From: Carposina sasakii
Lineage: Eukaryota > Arthropoda > Insecta > Lepidoptera > Carposinidae
Length of the DNA stretch: 64,000 nucleotides
Direction: 5' to 3'
Assembly (NCBI GenBank): GCA_014607495.2
Contig: CP053156.1
Location: forward strand, 13,268,001 to 13,332,000
Under the pieces are notes generated by a model. That model was given only the letters and a program-made list of their open reading frames with translations, was not told the DNA's origin and searched no databases. Each line of letters opens with the position of its first letter. Position 1 is the stretch's first letter. Made by a program: the position numbers and the translations under genes. This document shows positions 19,901-31,799 of the stretch, piece by piece.

Positions 19901-21019
19901 TGGGTGTGGGTAAATGTAGATAACATATTTTTTAGACCGCATGTTTAGATTGTATGTTCATCTGGGTTAGATACGGACAAATAAATATACTCAAATATAA
20001 TAGTACATAGCTTTTCGGTTAGTTTGTATAGATAATGTGACTATTATGGTATATGAAAATTGAACATAAATCCGAATGAAAATAGTGACTTTCGGCAGCA
20101 CTCAAGTTGTACGTTATTAAGCTGCAATATGCGACGTCGATTTTAACGATGAGCTACATTCACATATTTGCAGACGTGCATAAGTGCTACTTGGCTCTGT
20201 ATCTGATAAGCGATGTCATCGGCAGACGTATTTATTTATATCTAATGACGTTTAAACAACAATTTACGGCATTAATACTATCGCCTAATTTAATCGATTG
20301 GTATACTTTAATACCACTTTGGGATCGATATCAAACACATCAAATAAATCAATCAGCCCCAAATCCTAAGGGCAAATCCAGACCATAGAATAATGAGTAG
20401 TGACGCAGCCCAACAAAATTACCTATTACGCAATGGAGCAGATAATTCGAAGCAAACCCCTCTAATCCTCGACTGCCGGCGGTTTTGCATATACAACGAT
20501 AGGGCTTCAAGTTTCAGCCACGGCCAGACGACCGAAGCCCTGATCCGGATCACAAGTTACATTTAAGCCCATCCGATATCGCCCGATATTTTAGGTACGG
20601 ATAATCATGCAATATAGCATATTCCAGTATTTGCCTGGCTGTCATCTACGTAGCAGTTTACACCTGTGAATGGCTGAATCATCTCTCTATGTCTATTGGA
20701 CGTCATTTACGGCATTACTATCGCCTAATTTAATCGATTGGTAGGGATCGATATCAAACCAATCAGGCTAATTTCTCTTTTGCAACCCTTACCACTGTTT
20801 GTTAGTGTAGGTAGTATTTATTATTAATAAGTTATTCTGAGACCGACTTGTAAACCGAATGGCAAATTTTGATCTATTATATTAGCATTTTGACGTGAAA
20901 CGTCTTTAAAATCGCGCCGACACATACGGGTACCAGGTTTAAAAACTGGACCGTAACGAAAAGTATATCATCGTACCTAACATGGTCTTAGAAACTACAC
21001 TTATATAGTCAGCTCGCTG
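19901..21019. other. Gene-free stretch with a short dispersed duplicate
   Basis: No supported gene. About 20258-20345 and 20708-20765 share TTTACGGCATTA, CTATCGCCTAATTTAATCGA and GGGATCGATATCAAAC, a short direct duplication with 450-bp spacing. Confidence 0.5.
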
Positions 21020-21618
21020 TTATGACATTGAGTTCGTGTCGGGGTCAAGCGGGGGGGCGGGGGAGGGATACTGCGATAACTGTGCGAAACCGGCGCTCGC
21101 GCTTGTTTCTATTCAGTGTAACTCGTGACTCCGACTTTATAGCGTGGTGATTCTTTCGTGTGTTTGTCAAGTTTATTTGAACCGATTGATTTATACAAAA
21201 ATAAGTGTAATTTGGACAGTATTTATATCTATACTAATATTATAAAGCTCGCGCTAATCTCAGGAACTACTGGTCTGATTTGAAAAATTCTTTCAGTGTT
21301 AGATAGCCCATTTACCAAGGAAGGCTACAGTCTATACAACAACCTGCCCGGCTTCGCACGGGTACAACGCCCCCTCACGCGGACGAAGTCGTGGGCGGCT
21401 GCTATTTAAAATAACCAGAAAGTGACAATAAATATATAAACATTTGCTATGTATTTTATGTTTCTATTACGTACCTGTTCTTTTTTTATTAAAATACTTA
21501 AAACAGCGTCCATCTTGTTTTAATTTCAATCTTTTACTTTAAAAGCGATTCGCTAACATAGACGTTTCACGTTAAAACCAACGGCCGTGTGCCCCGACAC
21601 AGCCCCACCCGCTTTTTT
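21020..21618. mobile_element. Non-autonomous element, family D copy 2
   Basis: Left end GAGTTCGTGTCGGGGTCAAG, right end GGCCGTGTGCCCCGACACAG CCCCACCCGC, as in copy 1. The interior includes ATCTATACTAATATTATAAA, CTCAGGAACTACTGG, CCCGGCTTCGCACGGGTACA ACGCCCC and GCGGACGAAGTCGTGGGCGG, all common lepidopteran short-repeat words. It is followed to about 22300 by another common repeat (ACCCGACTGCGTGACGCAAA GGAGTGGTATTG) also found at 48762. Confidence 0.55.
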
Positions 21619-22316
21619 ATTTAACGAGTAACATGCTACAATACCTACGTACTCTAATATTTACTAGTCTAATCTAATATTTCAAGAAAGTAACATCAGC
21701 TTTGCAGGTAATACTGCAACACTACGCTGAGCTGGGACCATTTTGCTGGCACATCACACACCACATGCTAGTTTAAGTTTTATTTTTACCCGACTGCGTG
21801 ACGCAAAGGAGTGGTATTGTGTTTATCAGCCTATGTATGTATGTTTGTATGTTCCTTTGAAGCACTACACAGACCAAACGCCTCGGCCGATTTTTATGAT
21901 TCATACGTCAATCGATTCCTCTCAGTCCAGCGAGTGTCACTAAAGACATGATGTTAGTGAAAATCCAAAATGGCAACTACTGGACGCCATTTTGCCATTT
22001 TGTGAAAATTAAAAAAATTTAAGTCGGCTATTTATAACTATATCGAGTGGGGTATCGTTGAATAGGTATTTAAAAATAATTTTTAGGTTTCTCTCAACAT
22101 TTTTCGATTCGACTAACCGTTTAGGATCTATGTCAATTGCAAGTTGCGTAACAACCATTCTCACATATAAGTTTTTAGACAGCAGCAAGACGAAAACTTC
22201 TTGCTGCCGAGCATGTTGAGCATGTTTCTTGAAGCATGTTGTATTCATAACAAAAAAAGTATAAAATAAAAAAATATAATTTAAAAAATCCAAAAACCCG
22301 ACTGTTACCCGAATTG

Positions 22317-22613
22317 TACATAATAAAAAAACTGAAAAGAAAAAAAAGCAATTAGATGTCCGGTGGTCTAGAATTCTATATTATTATGGTATGAATACTA
22401 TTGAAGAACATAAAATATTTTCTAATGATCGTAACATAGCAACTGAACAGTCGGAATCCATTATCCGACAGCCAAGCTAATATTTCAATGGATCCTGGCT
22501 TTTATGGATTTTATGTTCTTCAATAGTATTTATTCCATAATAATATTATAGAATTCTAGACCACTGGACATCTAAGTGCTTGTTTTTTTTCTTTTCAGTT
22601 TTTTCATTATGTA
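22317..22613. mobile_element. 297-bp foldback element with arms of about 100 bp
   Basis: The left arm starts GTACATAATAAAAAAACTGA and continues AGATGTCCGGTGGTCTAGAA, TTCTATATTATTATGG and ACTATTGAAGAACATAAAAT. The right arm is the near-perfect reverse complement, ending TTTTTTCATTATGTAC. The loop is about 80 bp. No ORF is present. Confidence 0.8.
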
Positions 22614-23829
22614 CCTACTTACATTATTTGGTTCTTTTTTAAGTTTCTTTTTTTGTATTGTTGTGTTGATTGATGACGTTTACTATGTTATGTGATATGT
22701 GTTGTGTAGTAAATAAATAATTTTGGTATGTAACTTAACATATCTAAAAGTAGCCGTAAAAAAAGAACACCTGAGTTTATTTCCGTGTGTAAGTTGTAAG
22801 CACTAACTATCAAAAGCAACAATATAAAACAGTGTCCATGCATCCGCTTTCTAAGCTAAAAAATATGTATTTTAAACAAGCGATCTGAGGGCGGTCGTCT
22901 AGTATATTATGCGGTATATTACATAGGGACAATAGTTAGATAGCTGATTGTGGACGGCCGTGTAACGGTACAGCTGTGGTGGAACAAAGCGAATGCACTT
23001 TCCGGGCCACTGACTGCGCTATGTGGCTGCACTCCGCCCCGTACAGATTCGATTACTGCTAAATCATATTGCGATAAATGGAAATACAGGTATAGGTAGT
23101 ATCCAATGTGCACAAACAGGTGCGGGTTTTATAATACCAGTTTCTTAATTCCAGTAATTCAGGTATTTAATCATTCAAGTCTACGCTTTAGTCTACATGT
23201 ATTACTTGTAATTTGAATATTTTTATTTAATGGTTTAATAATATATGTATAACACTCAAAGTGAACTGCATCTCGCAATAGAAAAGCGAGAAAGAGCCAA
23301 ATGATAGGAATTTAGGATGAAAACTTGTAGTCCACAGTTCCAATGGCACAAATGAGCGAGTTTATTTATGTATGTAACTCCATGTAACACAAAGAGTCAG
23401 CGAATATTAATGTCACAGACAGTTTGTTAAAAATTTCAAAAATACGCTAGGAATTTTATTCTCCTGGAATAAATTAAAATAAAATGGAAACATCTACATG
23501 GAGAATCCATGCAAAAACAGGCAAGTTCGTTAAACGTCGAGCCGAGTGTTTCAACTGGGTCGACATGAGAGTTTTAAGGGTTCAATATGTTTCCGGGTCG
23601 ACCAGCCTCTCGGGAACGGACGGCTTGGCACATTAGCCAAGTTACAAGCCAAAAGTTTGCCAAACTAGCGCTGATTATTGAAAATTTATCAGGTTTTATT
23701 AGCAATCTATGGCGGGCCAGTTGCACAGTGAATGCTTTTATGCAGTTTGTGTGGTTGTATGTGTGTGACGTAAAACACAATGACATCCGACAAACAATCA
23801 AAACATTAATTTGTTCATCTTTTTATATA
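22614..23829. other. Gene-free stretch
   Basis: No recognisable gene. A GC-richer patch at about 22945-23045 has an open minus-strand frame with no known motif. No other structure was supported. Confidence 0.45.
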
Positions 23830-24128
23830 AAACTAGCTGACCCGGCAAACGTTGTTTTGCCATGTAAAAGGGGTTGATCCTAGAGGGGTGAAAATTCATG
23901 GTTGTATGTATTTTTGTATGCTGTATCATAAAAAATAAAAACAAAAATTTTTGTAAAAAAAAAAAATTTTGGGGTGGACCACCCTTAACATTTAGGGGGA
24001 TGAAAAATTGATGTTGTCCGATTCTCCACCCTAACCGATATGCATGCTAAGATTTACGAAAATCGGTCGAGCCGTTTCGGAGGAGTTTAACTTCTAACAC
24101 CGTGACACGAGAATTTTATATATTAGAT
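23830..24128 (+). mobile_element. Dispersed repeat with the CCCGGCAAACGTTGTTTTGCC start
   Basis: Begins AACTAGCTGACCCGGCAAAC. It contains GGGGTGGACCACCCTTAACA, AAAATCGGTCGAGCCGTTTC GGAGGAG and ends CGAGAATTTTATATATTAGA. This is a repeat pattern widely seen in insect genomes. There is no ORF and I do not assign the class. Confidence 0.6.
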
Positions 24129-26781
24129 AACACGAGCTGCACACTCTACTAACTTAAGAGTCATATTCAGTGCCTACTCACTCAGAGGTAACTGGTTAAC
24201 AAATTTTCTAGTGTGAAGGGTTTTTAATTATAAAAATTGCAACCAACATGTGCGCACCAAAGTAAGCATTTCATTCGCGTTAGATGGATCAGCCTAAATT
24301 AGTAATTCTACATGGGTATAGTAGTAAATAGCCTGAACTTCATACTAAAACTTGTTTATCAATAAGTGTTCAAGAGATGATCTTTTCTGTGATTGATTAA
24401 TGAATGAAGTGAATAATTATTGTCTAGGCAAATAAAATAATTTATGGGTAATGCAATTCCGATAATGCTTTAAGGGATTTGTCCTTTTGAATTTGAAACA
24501 AACATACCTACATATTTATAATATGTAGTCAATCAGTGGTTAAGCATTGTGAGTTCTAGCTCGGTGAATCGTTTGATGTGGTGTATTAACTGTATGTTCA
24601 CACATTTATTCATGACACAATACATTGTCACCGTATTGTTGTTCACATTATTAGTAAATATACTTTATAGAATGACTATTTAGTGACAAATTGCTCATGT
24701 TCAAGGTACTGACAATGATTACAAAATGTTTTTTAGGATTTAACAAAAGGCTATATGTATATCCTATTTATAAACAGTCCAAAATGCCAGGCAGTGGCAT
24801 TGCCACTAAAGCCATTTCATGATTGTATCATGATAGGAAGCTTCAACAAATAACTACCACATATTTATCCATGTATACTTCAAACCATAGGCTACCATTA
24901 GTTGAGCATGTCACTAGTAATTTACAGAGGTGTGCTATCAATAGAGTTATCGTTTACATTTATAAAGTCAAACATTTATTTAATCGTGCCACGAGGCACG
25001 GAACCTAATGGCAACAAAAGTTAAAAATAAACAGTTATTCGATTAGACATTGAAAAATTATTAGGTACATTGATAGCTTGATTTACAAATGTTTACATTG
25101 GTAGACGAACTGTAAATAATAATTTAGTATAGTGAAATGAGACGTTGTTGACACTAAATATGTGTAATTTTTCACTACTGCATTAACTGTTCCCAGGTAT
25201 TCCTACTTCATTAAAATGCGAAACTTGACCCACAGAAATAACGGATGACAGATGAAACGCTATCGGAATATGAAACAGTTGATAATAAATTTATTATTAA
25301 CACTGCTGTGGCTACTGGTCCGAATAAGGTCGTTAATCACATTCAAATGATAATTAAAATCCCATTTACCACAGTATTGAAATCTTGCGGAAACAAGTCA
25401 AACCTTGACACCAGCACCAGCCAATATAATATCGTGAGCTGGTAATAAAAGGCATGACGGTCGGCCGGAATCAGTAAAAAAACATAACTATTGACTCATA
25501 TAAAAACACTTTTTACGGAACACAACAACGAACTCGAGTTAAACGTGCTAAAACCGATTAAGAAACAAATGTGTACGCCATAACCAGAAGAAAAACCGGT
25601 TTGGGGTAAATAGAAAGCGAACCTTACCATGAAATGGGATATCCAGGGTGGAAACTTTAGGATCCTTTGTGTTAACAAGACACTACACTAGCGCGGAGAT
25701 CGGAAAAGTTTGTTGACACTGGATTAAAAATGACGGCGCGTGCGATACGACAGGCGTGCTCGTTGCCTCACTGACTACTGATGATCATTAAGAATTCAAG
25801 ATGCAATGCGAGGCGAGCCTACATTGGCTGCTTGTAGCAAAGTGGGTTCACCGTCGATGGACATAAAGTTGTTTCGGCTGGTTACAACGTTTGGCAGTTT
25901 AGTTTGGTCACTGCGTGGGATTCCAAGTGCAGTTTCCCCAGTTTGCGGTGACATCAACTTTTGCCTACGCTTGGCTTGTGCTGCTTATTTTTACCCACGG
26001 GGGTAGCAACCCCAATCAGCATACTATTAGATGCATATTAGCTTGCATTCACAAGTTAGATAGTTTTGCACCTAGGGTTTTTGAGAATGTTGCACATCCT
26101 CTAATCACATGTATCACAATTAGGTGTATCCGATTTTTTCATGAGATATGCAAATTTATTTGATGGAATGTGTCCAGAACGGAGCCTCATTATCAATTTT
26201 AGCCAAGCGAGGTGGTCCTAGGGATCTTTCATGTTTCCAACACTTCCGAGAAATCGGGTTCATAGGTAATTACATTACCTTGTGATATGCCAGATTTAGC
26301 TAGGTACTCAAGCCTATATGTGCTGGAACCCATTGAAACCTCACAGGCATGATGATTTCCTCTAAAATTCTATAGACTATCGGTACACCTCTATGACCAG
26401 TGATCGATAGCACTTTTGCAATCTGAAAAAATAACTACATTTGGAAATATAGGATAGAGCCTGTGACCAATGAGTACCTTTTGAAACAACCTTCATGTGG
26501 ATCGATACCGGTAAGTAGGTATGCACTAGTTCCTCAATGACTCATACATACCCTGTTTGGATAAACCCAAGCACTATGTGATGAGTGTTATAAAAATAAG
26601 AATAATATCTACAAAGGTTACTCAACTTATTGACCATTACCACGACTAGAGTATACTTATATGCTAAATATATAAATAAAGGTCACTGCATGATTTTGCA
26701 ATCTATCTACGCACTAGTATCATTATACATCCATAGGCTATGTAGTTTTTGATTTTTAAATAAGTTTAAGTATAACATCTT
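24129..26781. other. Gene-free stretch
   Basis: No exon with recognisable motifs was found. Short open frames near 25250-25445 and 25800-26160 lack splice context or known domains and look like chance. Confidence 0.45.
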
Positions 26782-27051
26782 TCAATAAGTGTGACCTTGA
26801 TATTTAATGCAATCCGATGATGACAAAGAATTTTCATTTATATGTAAACGAGGTAAAATTATCCTATGCCCTTTGCTAAATAAACAGAATTGGGATTTTG
26901 TAGTTGAGAGTTCAAGGCCAATATCTCTCAAAGCTGTAATCATATAATCTAATCCGGTTTGAATGTTCCGTTCACAAACAGATATATCTTTATTACTGTA
27001 ATATATATATATATGCTGATCCTGTGGATAGTTGTAAGACATAAATTGCAC
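26782..27051 (-). pseudogene. LINE reverse transcriptase fragment
   Basis: About 90 residues resembling the segment after the catalytic box of a non-LTR reverse transcriptase. IYIYYSNKDISV is followed by a helix with LDYMITALRDIGLELSTTKS and QFCLFSKG, the thumb-side motif GL.L...KS..V.FS. The catalytic YADD is degraded to a PQDQ-like stretch. Sequence upstream, to about 27130, is frame-broken. No long ORF remains. Confidence 0.6.
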
Positions 27052-29086
27052 AGGTTTAGAATGTTGAATTCAGAAGAGCTGTAGACTAAAAGGTACCTCG
27101 AATACCATTGAAGTAGTAACTATCATGTCGGTCATGAGGTATACGGTGGTCATGCATGATTCGTATCCTAGGTAAGTATTTGTGACCAATCAACGTCCAT
27201 ACCTGGATGAATCGACGTAAATAAAGCGGAGTCACGGTGAGAATTCATCCATTTTTGACTATCATCTGAGTCGAAATAAAGCGGCATCACTAACAAAACA
27301 ACGAATAAGCGATGCAGAAACGTGAAATAAGGCCTAAACCCGAATGACCCAAACATCACGACCCCGTTCGTGAGCCGACGAGGACTTGACAGGCAAATTG
27401 ATGGGGGCGATACCCACGATAAAAGCCCAACAGGTTTTATAGTTTCCTTCCTCTATATTTTATCTCAAATGCCCAAAAAACCGATTAGGCCTGGACGGAA
27501 ATTGCGAATGGTTATCCTGAACTACATTTATATTATCTCTTTCAACTAAACTCTTAAGGAATCGCATCCTTAATGCAGAATGTAAAATTACGAACCAAGA
27601 CCAGGTTCCATCAATTGGCATAAAAACAAAGAACAGCAGAATTCTTAATGACTGTAGAAGTTTTGTCCACTGTGCTTAGATGAAATGAAAATCAACTGCA
27701 TATTACTGCACAAGTAGGTTCTAAACATACAATATCCTTCAGTTATCCTTCGGTCGTTCTTGCAAATACAATATGCTGTCTTATCTGCGAATGGGCGTAT
27801 ATTTAAACTGCATATCTTAGCAGGATGTGTCATACACTACTTTATTTATTCATACTCTTCAGGTAGGTACTTGCCAAGTTGATCATAAAATAAAATTTAG
27901 GTGGTCTATTTGCAACGAGCAACATAATTTTCCCAATTTTAGAAACTATTTCCATTCCTTATATGATATTTTGTTGTTTTCCAGAGAATAATAATCAGAA
28001 TGTCTGTGACAGCCAGCTTTGCTAATTGGATGACTCATATTTTTCCGGTCATTGCTCGCGTATGGCTTTACCTAATTCCGTGACAACATCAGACAATAAG
28101 ATTCTCCAACAAAATAGGACGTCTACTATTTAGGCGTACCCAATGAATCCTGCATTTCACTTCCTACCTTCGTGCATTGAACCGTTTGCAGTGTGACGTC
28201 TTCAATGAATGAAGTAGTGAGCTAAAAATAGGCGTCAATGTTGAACAGGGATTAAATCTGAATGGAGCACATACACCCCCTCTCCCCCTTTTAAATAGGG
28301 CACTGTGTCAGCCGTGACGTAGGCGTGTGACGTCACAAACGCATCCCAGGTGAAACCGGGAAAGTAGGTCACTGAAAATACGGAAGTGGTCTGCGGCAGT
28401 CTTCCCTGAGATAGCTTATGGTGGTAGGGGATTCGCGCAGCGAATTAGATCTCACGATCAAACTGGTCACTGGGATTATAAACTGATTTGGCCATAGCTT
28501 GAACAGGAGATAGGGGAAAATGAAAATTTCTTCTCTCAAAGGCTCTCTTCTATGACTGGAAAAAATTAAGCGCCTAATTTACTATGGTCTATGATCTAAT
28601 TTTAGTAGCCCAGAACGTTATATGGTTGAAATAAAATGTATGTTAACTAGTATCTACAAATAATTACGTATAGGTACACCTACGTCGAAACGTAGACTAG
28701 GTATTACATTATTTCTTTCTATGCCCTTCAGTTACTGTACATCATCACCATGACACGCCAGAAACTCATGGACAGGTCGGAAGATTTATATCTCCTGAGC
28801 CCAATACGACATTACACATATGTCGTATAGTACATTAAAAGGTATTAGTTACGTTAGAACTAGGTTAGTAGATAACGTTTTGCGTATCAAATGCCTGTTA
28901 TCGATGTGTGCACACCTAACGAAATCTACCTATATATAAGTTTATGCACTAGTTTAGTAACTGTTATATTTGTATATTTACTTGATACGGCCGGCAGTGT
29001 GGATAATCAATAGCTCTACTAATAAGTAATGGCTAAATACCAAAGAGATGCTGTACATTATGGGCCTTACAAGTAAGGCCTTATCT
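27052..29086. other. Gene-free stretch
   Basis: No supported gene. A TGACGTCA palindrome lies at 28328-28335 in a GC-richer patch (about 28290-28400) that is reminiscent of the patch at 9440-9540. A short imperfect duplication (AAATAAAGCGG.RTCAC) lies at about 27218-27290. Confidence 0.45.
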
Positions 29087-29831
29087 ATACTAATATTATA
29101 AAGAGGAAAACTTTGTTTGTTTGGTTGTAATGAATAGGCTCCGAAACTACTGGACCGATTTCAAAAATTCTTTCACCGTTAGAATCCTTATTGGACCTGG
29201 ATGAACATAGGCTATAAGAATTTCCCGATATTCCCACGAAGGCGACCAACGGGAATTTAATATTTTTTACGAAAACCGCTATACATATGAAGCTGAAATC
29301 GGGCATATATGTTGATTGGGGACAACGAGGAAGGACTAAAAACGGATTTCCCGAAATTCCCACGGGAAGGGGACTCAACGGGAATTCATAATTTTTAAGC
29401 GTTACATATGAAGCTGAAATCGGGCATATATGCTTGGGGACAACGAGGAAGGACTAAAACGGATTTCCCGATTCCCAAGGAAGGGGACAATGGGAATTCA
29501 AACATTTCCCGATATTCACGGGAAGGGGACAAACGGGAATATTTTTTTTACGACAACTGCGATACATATGAATTTGAAATTGGACCTGTATGTTCATTAG
29601 GGACTGCGAGGGAGCACTAAGAACGGATTTCCCGAATTATGGGAAGGGGAGTTACGGGAATTTAATTTTTTTACGAAAACAGCTATTTTATACGAAGCTG
29701 AAATCGATTAGGGCTACAAGGAAGCTCTAAGTTACACACAACGGGAGTAAATTTAAACGAAAACCGCTGTACCTACATATAAAGTTGTATCTATGTATTG
29801 ATATGTGCCGAAGCGAAGCGAGGGCGGGCCA
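29087..29831. mobile_element. Non-autonomous element with internal tandem subrepeats
   Basis: Starts ATCTATACTAATATTATAAA GAGGAAAAC and carries GAAACTACTGGACCGATTTC. It then has four to five diverged copies of a unit of about 110-130 bp (CATATGAAGCTGAAATCGGG, GGACAACGAGGAAGGACTAA, GGATTTCCCGA, GGGAAGGGGAC, AACGGGAATT). It ends GCGAAGCGAGGGCGGGCC. Start and end words match common lepidopteran non-autonomous elements. Confidence 0.6.
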
Positions 29832-29993
29832 CTATACTATAATAAAATTGTAATGGATCGATGTTTGTGCCGCTAATCTCATGCAGCGCAGAAATATGCA
29901 GGAACATATAGGCTACGTTTTTTTATCCCGATTTCGACATTTTGTTTTTTCTGCAGTCCACGCGGACGGAGTCGCGGGCGTCCACTAGTACTA
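29832..29993 (+). mobile_element. Non-autonomous repeat family C, internally deleted copy
   Basis: Starts ATAATAAAATTGTAATGGAT and ends GGACGGAGTCGCGGGCGTCC ACTAGTA like 12358-12584, but lacks part of the middle. It directly follows the subrepeat element. Confidence 0.7.
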
Positions 29994-30287
29994 TACTAAA
30001 GTTAAGCGATCTACGACATTTGACAGCAAAATGTGTGGAGTATCTGTCATTACAGGCAATCACAACACAACTAGTCGATACTAATTACAGTAAATTGACG
30101 TTACACACAATAGCGCAAGACTGAGGTGCCTTCATGCAGCGCAGAAATATGCGGAAAGATAAAACTAACTATGTATTACAGGTTACTAAATCGATTATGA
30201 ATAGAATTACTTAAGACACCTCTTTGGCCTATGCGATTGCATCCCAGGGATGGACTCATTTCATTACATGAAATGTTATCACGGCTG

Positions 30288-30490
30288 TGATGTAGCCAGA
30301 ACTGCAGGGTCATAAGGGAGCTACGACCGCCACGTTTAGTATAGCGGGGATAGATGTTAATGATCAGTGACTAGTTGCTAGCTCATCATGTGAGAGAATG
30401 CCCGAGTCCCTCAGTCGACAGTCTCAGTCTGACATGCATGCAAGGAAGAAGTTGCATTGCAGCTGATGTATTCTAGTGAAGGCCCGCATT
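30288..30490 (+). repeat. Dispersed repeat family B, long copy
   Basis: Contains TGTAGCCAGAACTGCAGGGT, GCCACGTTTAGTATAGCGGG, AATGATCAGTGACTAGTTGC, GCTAGCTCATCATGTGAGAG and the 3' end GATGTATTCTAGTGAAGGCC. It matches 40665-40862 along its length. Confidence 0.7.
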
Positions 30491-31177
30491 TTATTACATT
30501 AATAATTATTGCATACATTTTAGTATTTTGCAAGAGTCAAAGCATGTTACCTAAAATTCAAACCGAATGCTAAACAAATTGCGTGCGGCCATGCAGAAAT
30601 CTTTGACCGATTCCGTTTTTATTTTTTTATTCATCAGTTTAATCTCTCGGAAGTCGTCGGGTTGGAATTTAAAACAGAGGTAGATTAGATACAGTTTAGT
30701 TTAGGTTCGGTCTTGCCTGACATGGCCATAGCACCGTCCAAGTAGACATTTTCAGGCTACGTTTAAATAACATCACAATGAAGATATCTTTGAAACATTT
30801 TTCACGCGAACAGTTAAAAATAAATAAAAGCTCAAACTACAGAAACACTGTGAAAAGCCATTTTCACCTACTAACCCGAAGACGAAATGACACGAAGCCC
30901 TACTTATCCCGAACAAAAGGCGGTGAGATAAGATGCAGAATGGCGCTCGGCAAAGCTACCGGTGCATTGAGGCCGTGATGAGGCACCGAATGAGGTCTCT
31001 TCATAAAGACAGCCTTTTAGAAATGAGGAAAAAGGTGCTGGTTGATCGTGTGTACATGTCCACGAAGTCAACCAAGAAGCTTGAAGAATATGAAGTCCGC
31101 TCTACGAGTTTGCTCTTGACTCTACCTTTACTTATAACTTTCTTCATGGAGTCTATGCTGTCTAAAGTTTACTGTGG
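30491..31177. other. Stretch with an unrecognised open frame
   Basis: Plus-strand frames at 30778-30978 and 30933-31196 overlap. The first contains GGEIRCRMALGKATGAL, loosely like the R-R-I-A-L-G-K-A motif of LINE C-terminal regions, then hits a stop. The second has no known motif. I take this as a possible retroelement remnant, not a supported gene. Confidence 0.3.
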
Positions 31178-31537
31178 TGTCCGTGTCACAGAATAACTCA
31201 TATGCCTGATTTTGAAACAAACATTTTTGAATGCAGAAACACTGAAAATGCAGAAATATACATAGAAACTAGCGCAACCATCTAAAGGAGCTACATATTT
31301 GGTTACGTACTCTAGTCGCGAACGTCCTTTGCGGTTGTGGAGTTAGCCATGTTATGTGCAAATCTCCCCTCGCTTGCCTTCTTTATCTGCGCGCACCATG
31401 TGAGGTTCATAGTATAGTTCCAATAGATGATGGCGCTGTTACTATGTGTATGACCACATTTTCTGTTTACCTGCATACAAAAAATATTAGTTCCGAAATC
31501 CAGGTATAGGAGTTATTCTATGAAACAGACTCTACGA
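31178..31537. mobile_element. MITE-like inverted-repeat element of about 360 bp
   Basis: The left arm (CAGAATAACTCATATGCCTG, ACTAGCGCAACCATCTAAAG) is an imperfect reverse complement of the right arm (GATGATGGCGCTGTTACTAT, CCAGGTATAGGAGTTATTCT). Single-arm relatives lie at about 12695-12835 and about 38915-39030. No ORF is present. Confidence 0.6.
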
Positions 31538-31656
31538 GCTGCAACTCCTTTCGCATACAAAAATTATGATTGGCTGTCTTTGTCTAACTAAGGTATTTAG
31601 GCAGAGGAGCATAGACCCCAGGAGTTATATTAACTTAAATACACAAACAGTGAACA

Positions 31657-31721
31657 CAAAAGGTGAAGTCAACCTTCAGAGGGTCTCAAGAGGAGCTCAA
31701 GAGGGTTCACTTCACCTTTTG
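31657..31721. repeat. Imperfect 65-bp hairpin
   Basis: CAAAAGGTGAAGT on the left and ACTTCACCTTTTG on the right. Between them lie partly complementary AACCTTCAGAGGGTCTCAAG and CTCAAGAGGGTT segments. Confidence 0.6.
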
Positions 31722-31799
31722 CCTACCACTTTGTCACAGATTCCAGTTTTTGAGTTCATCTTAATCATTATAACTGGCTAATTTATGTCGTACGCTAGT

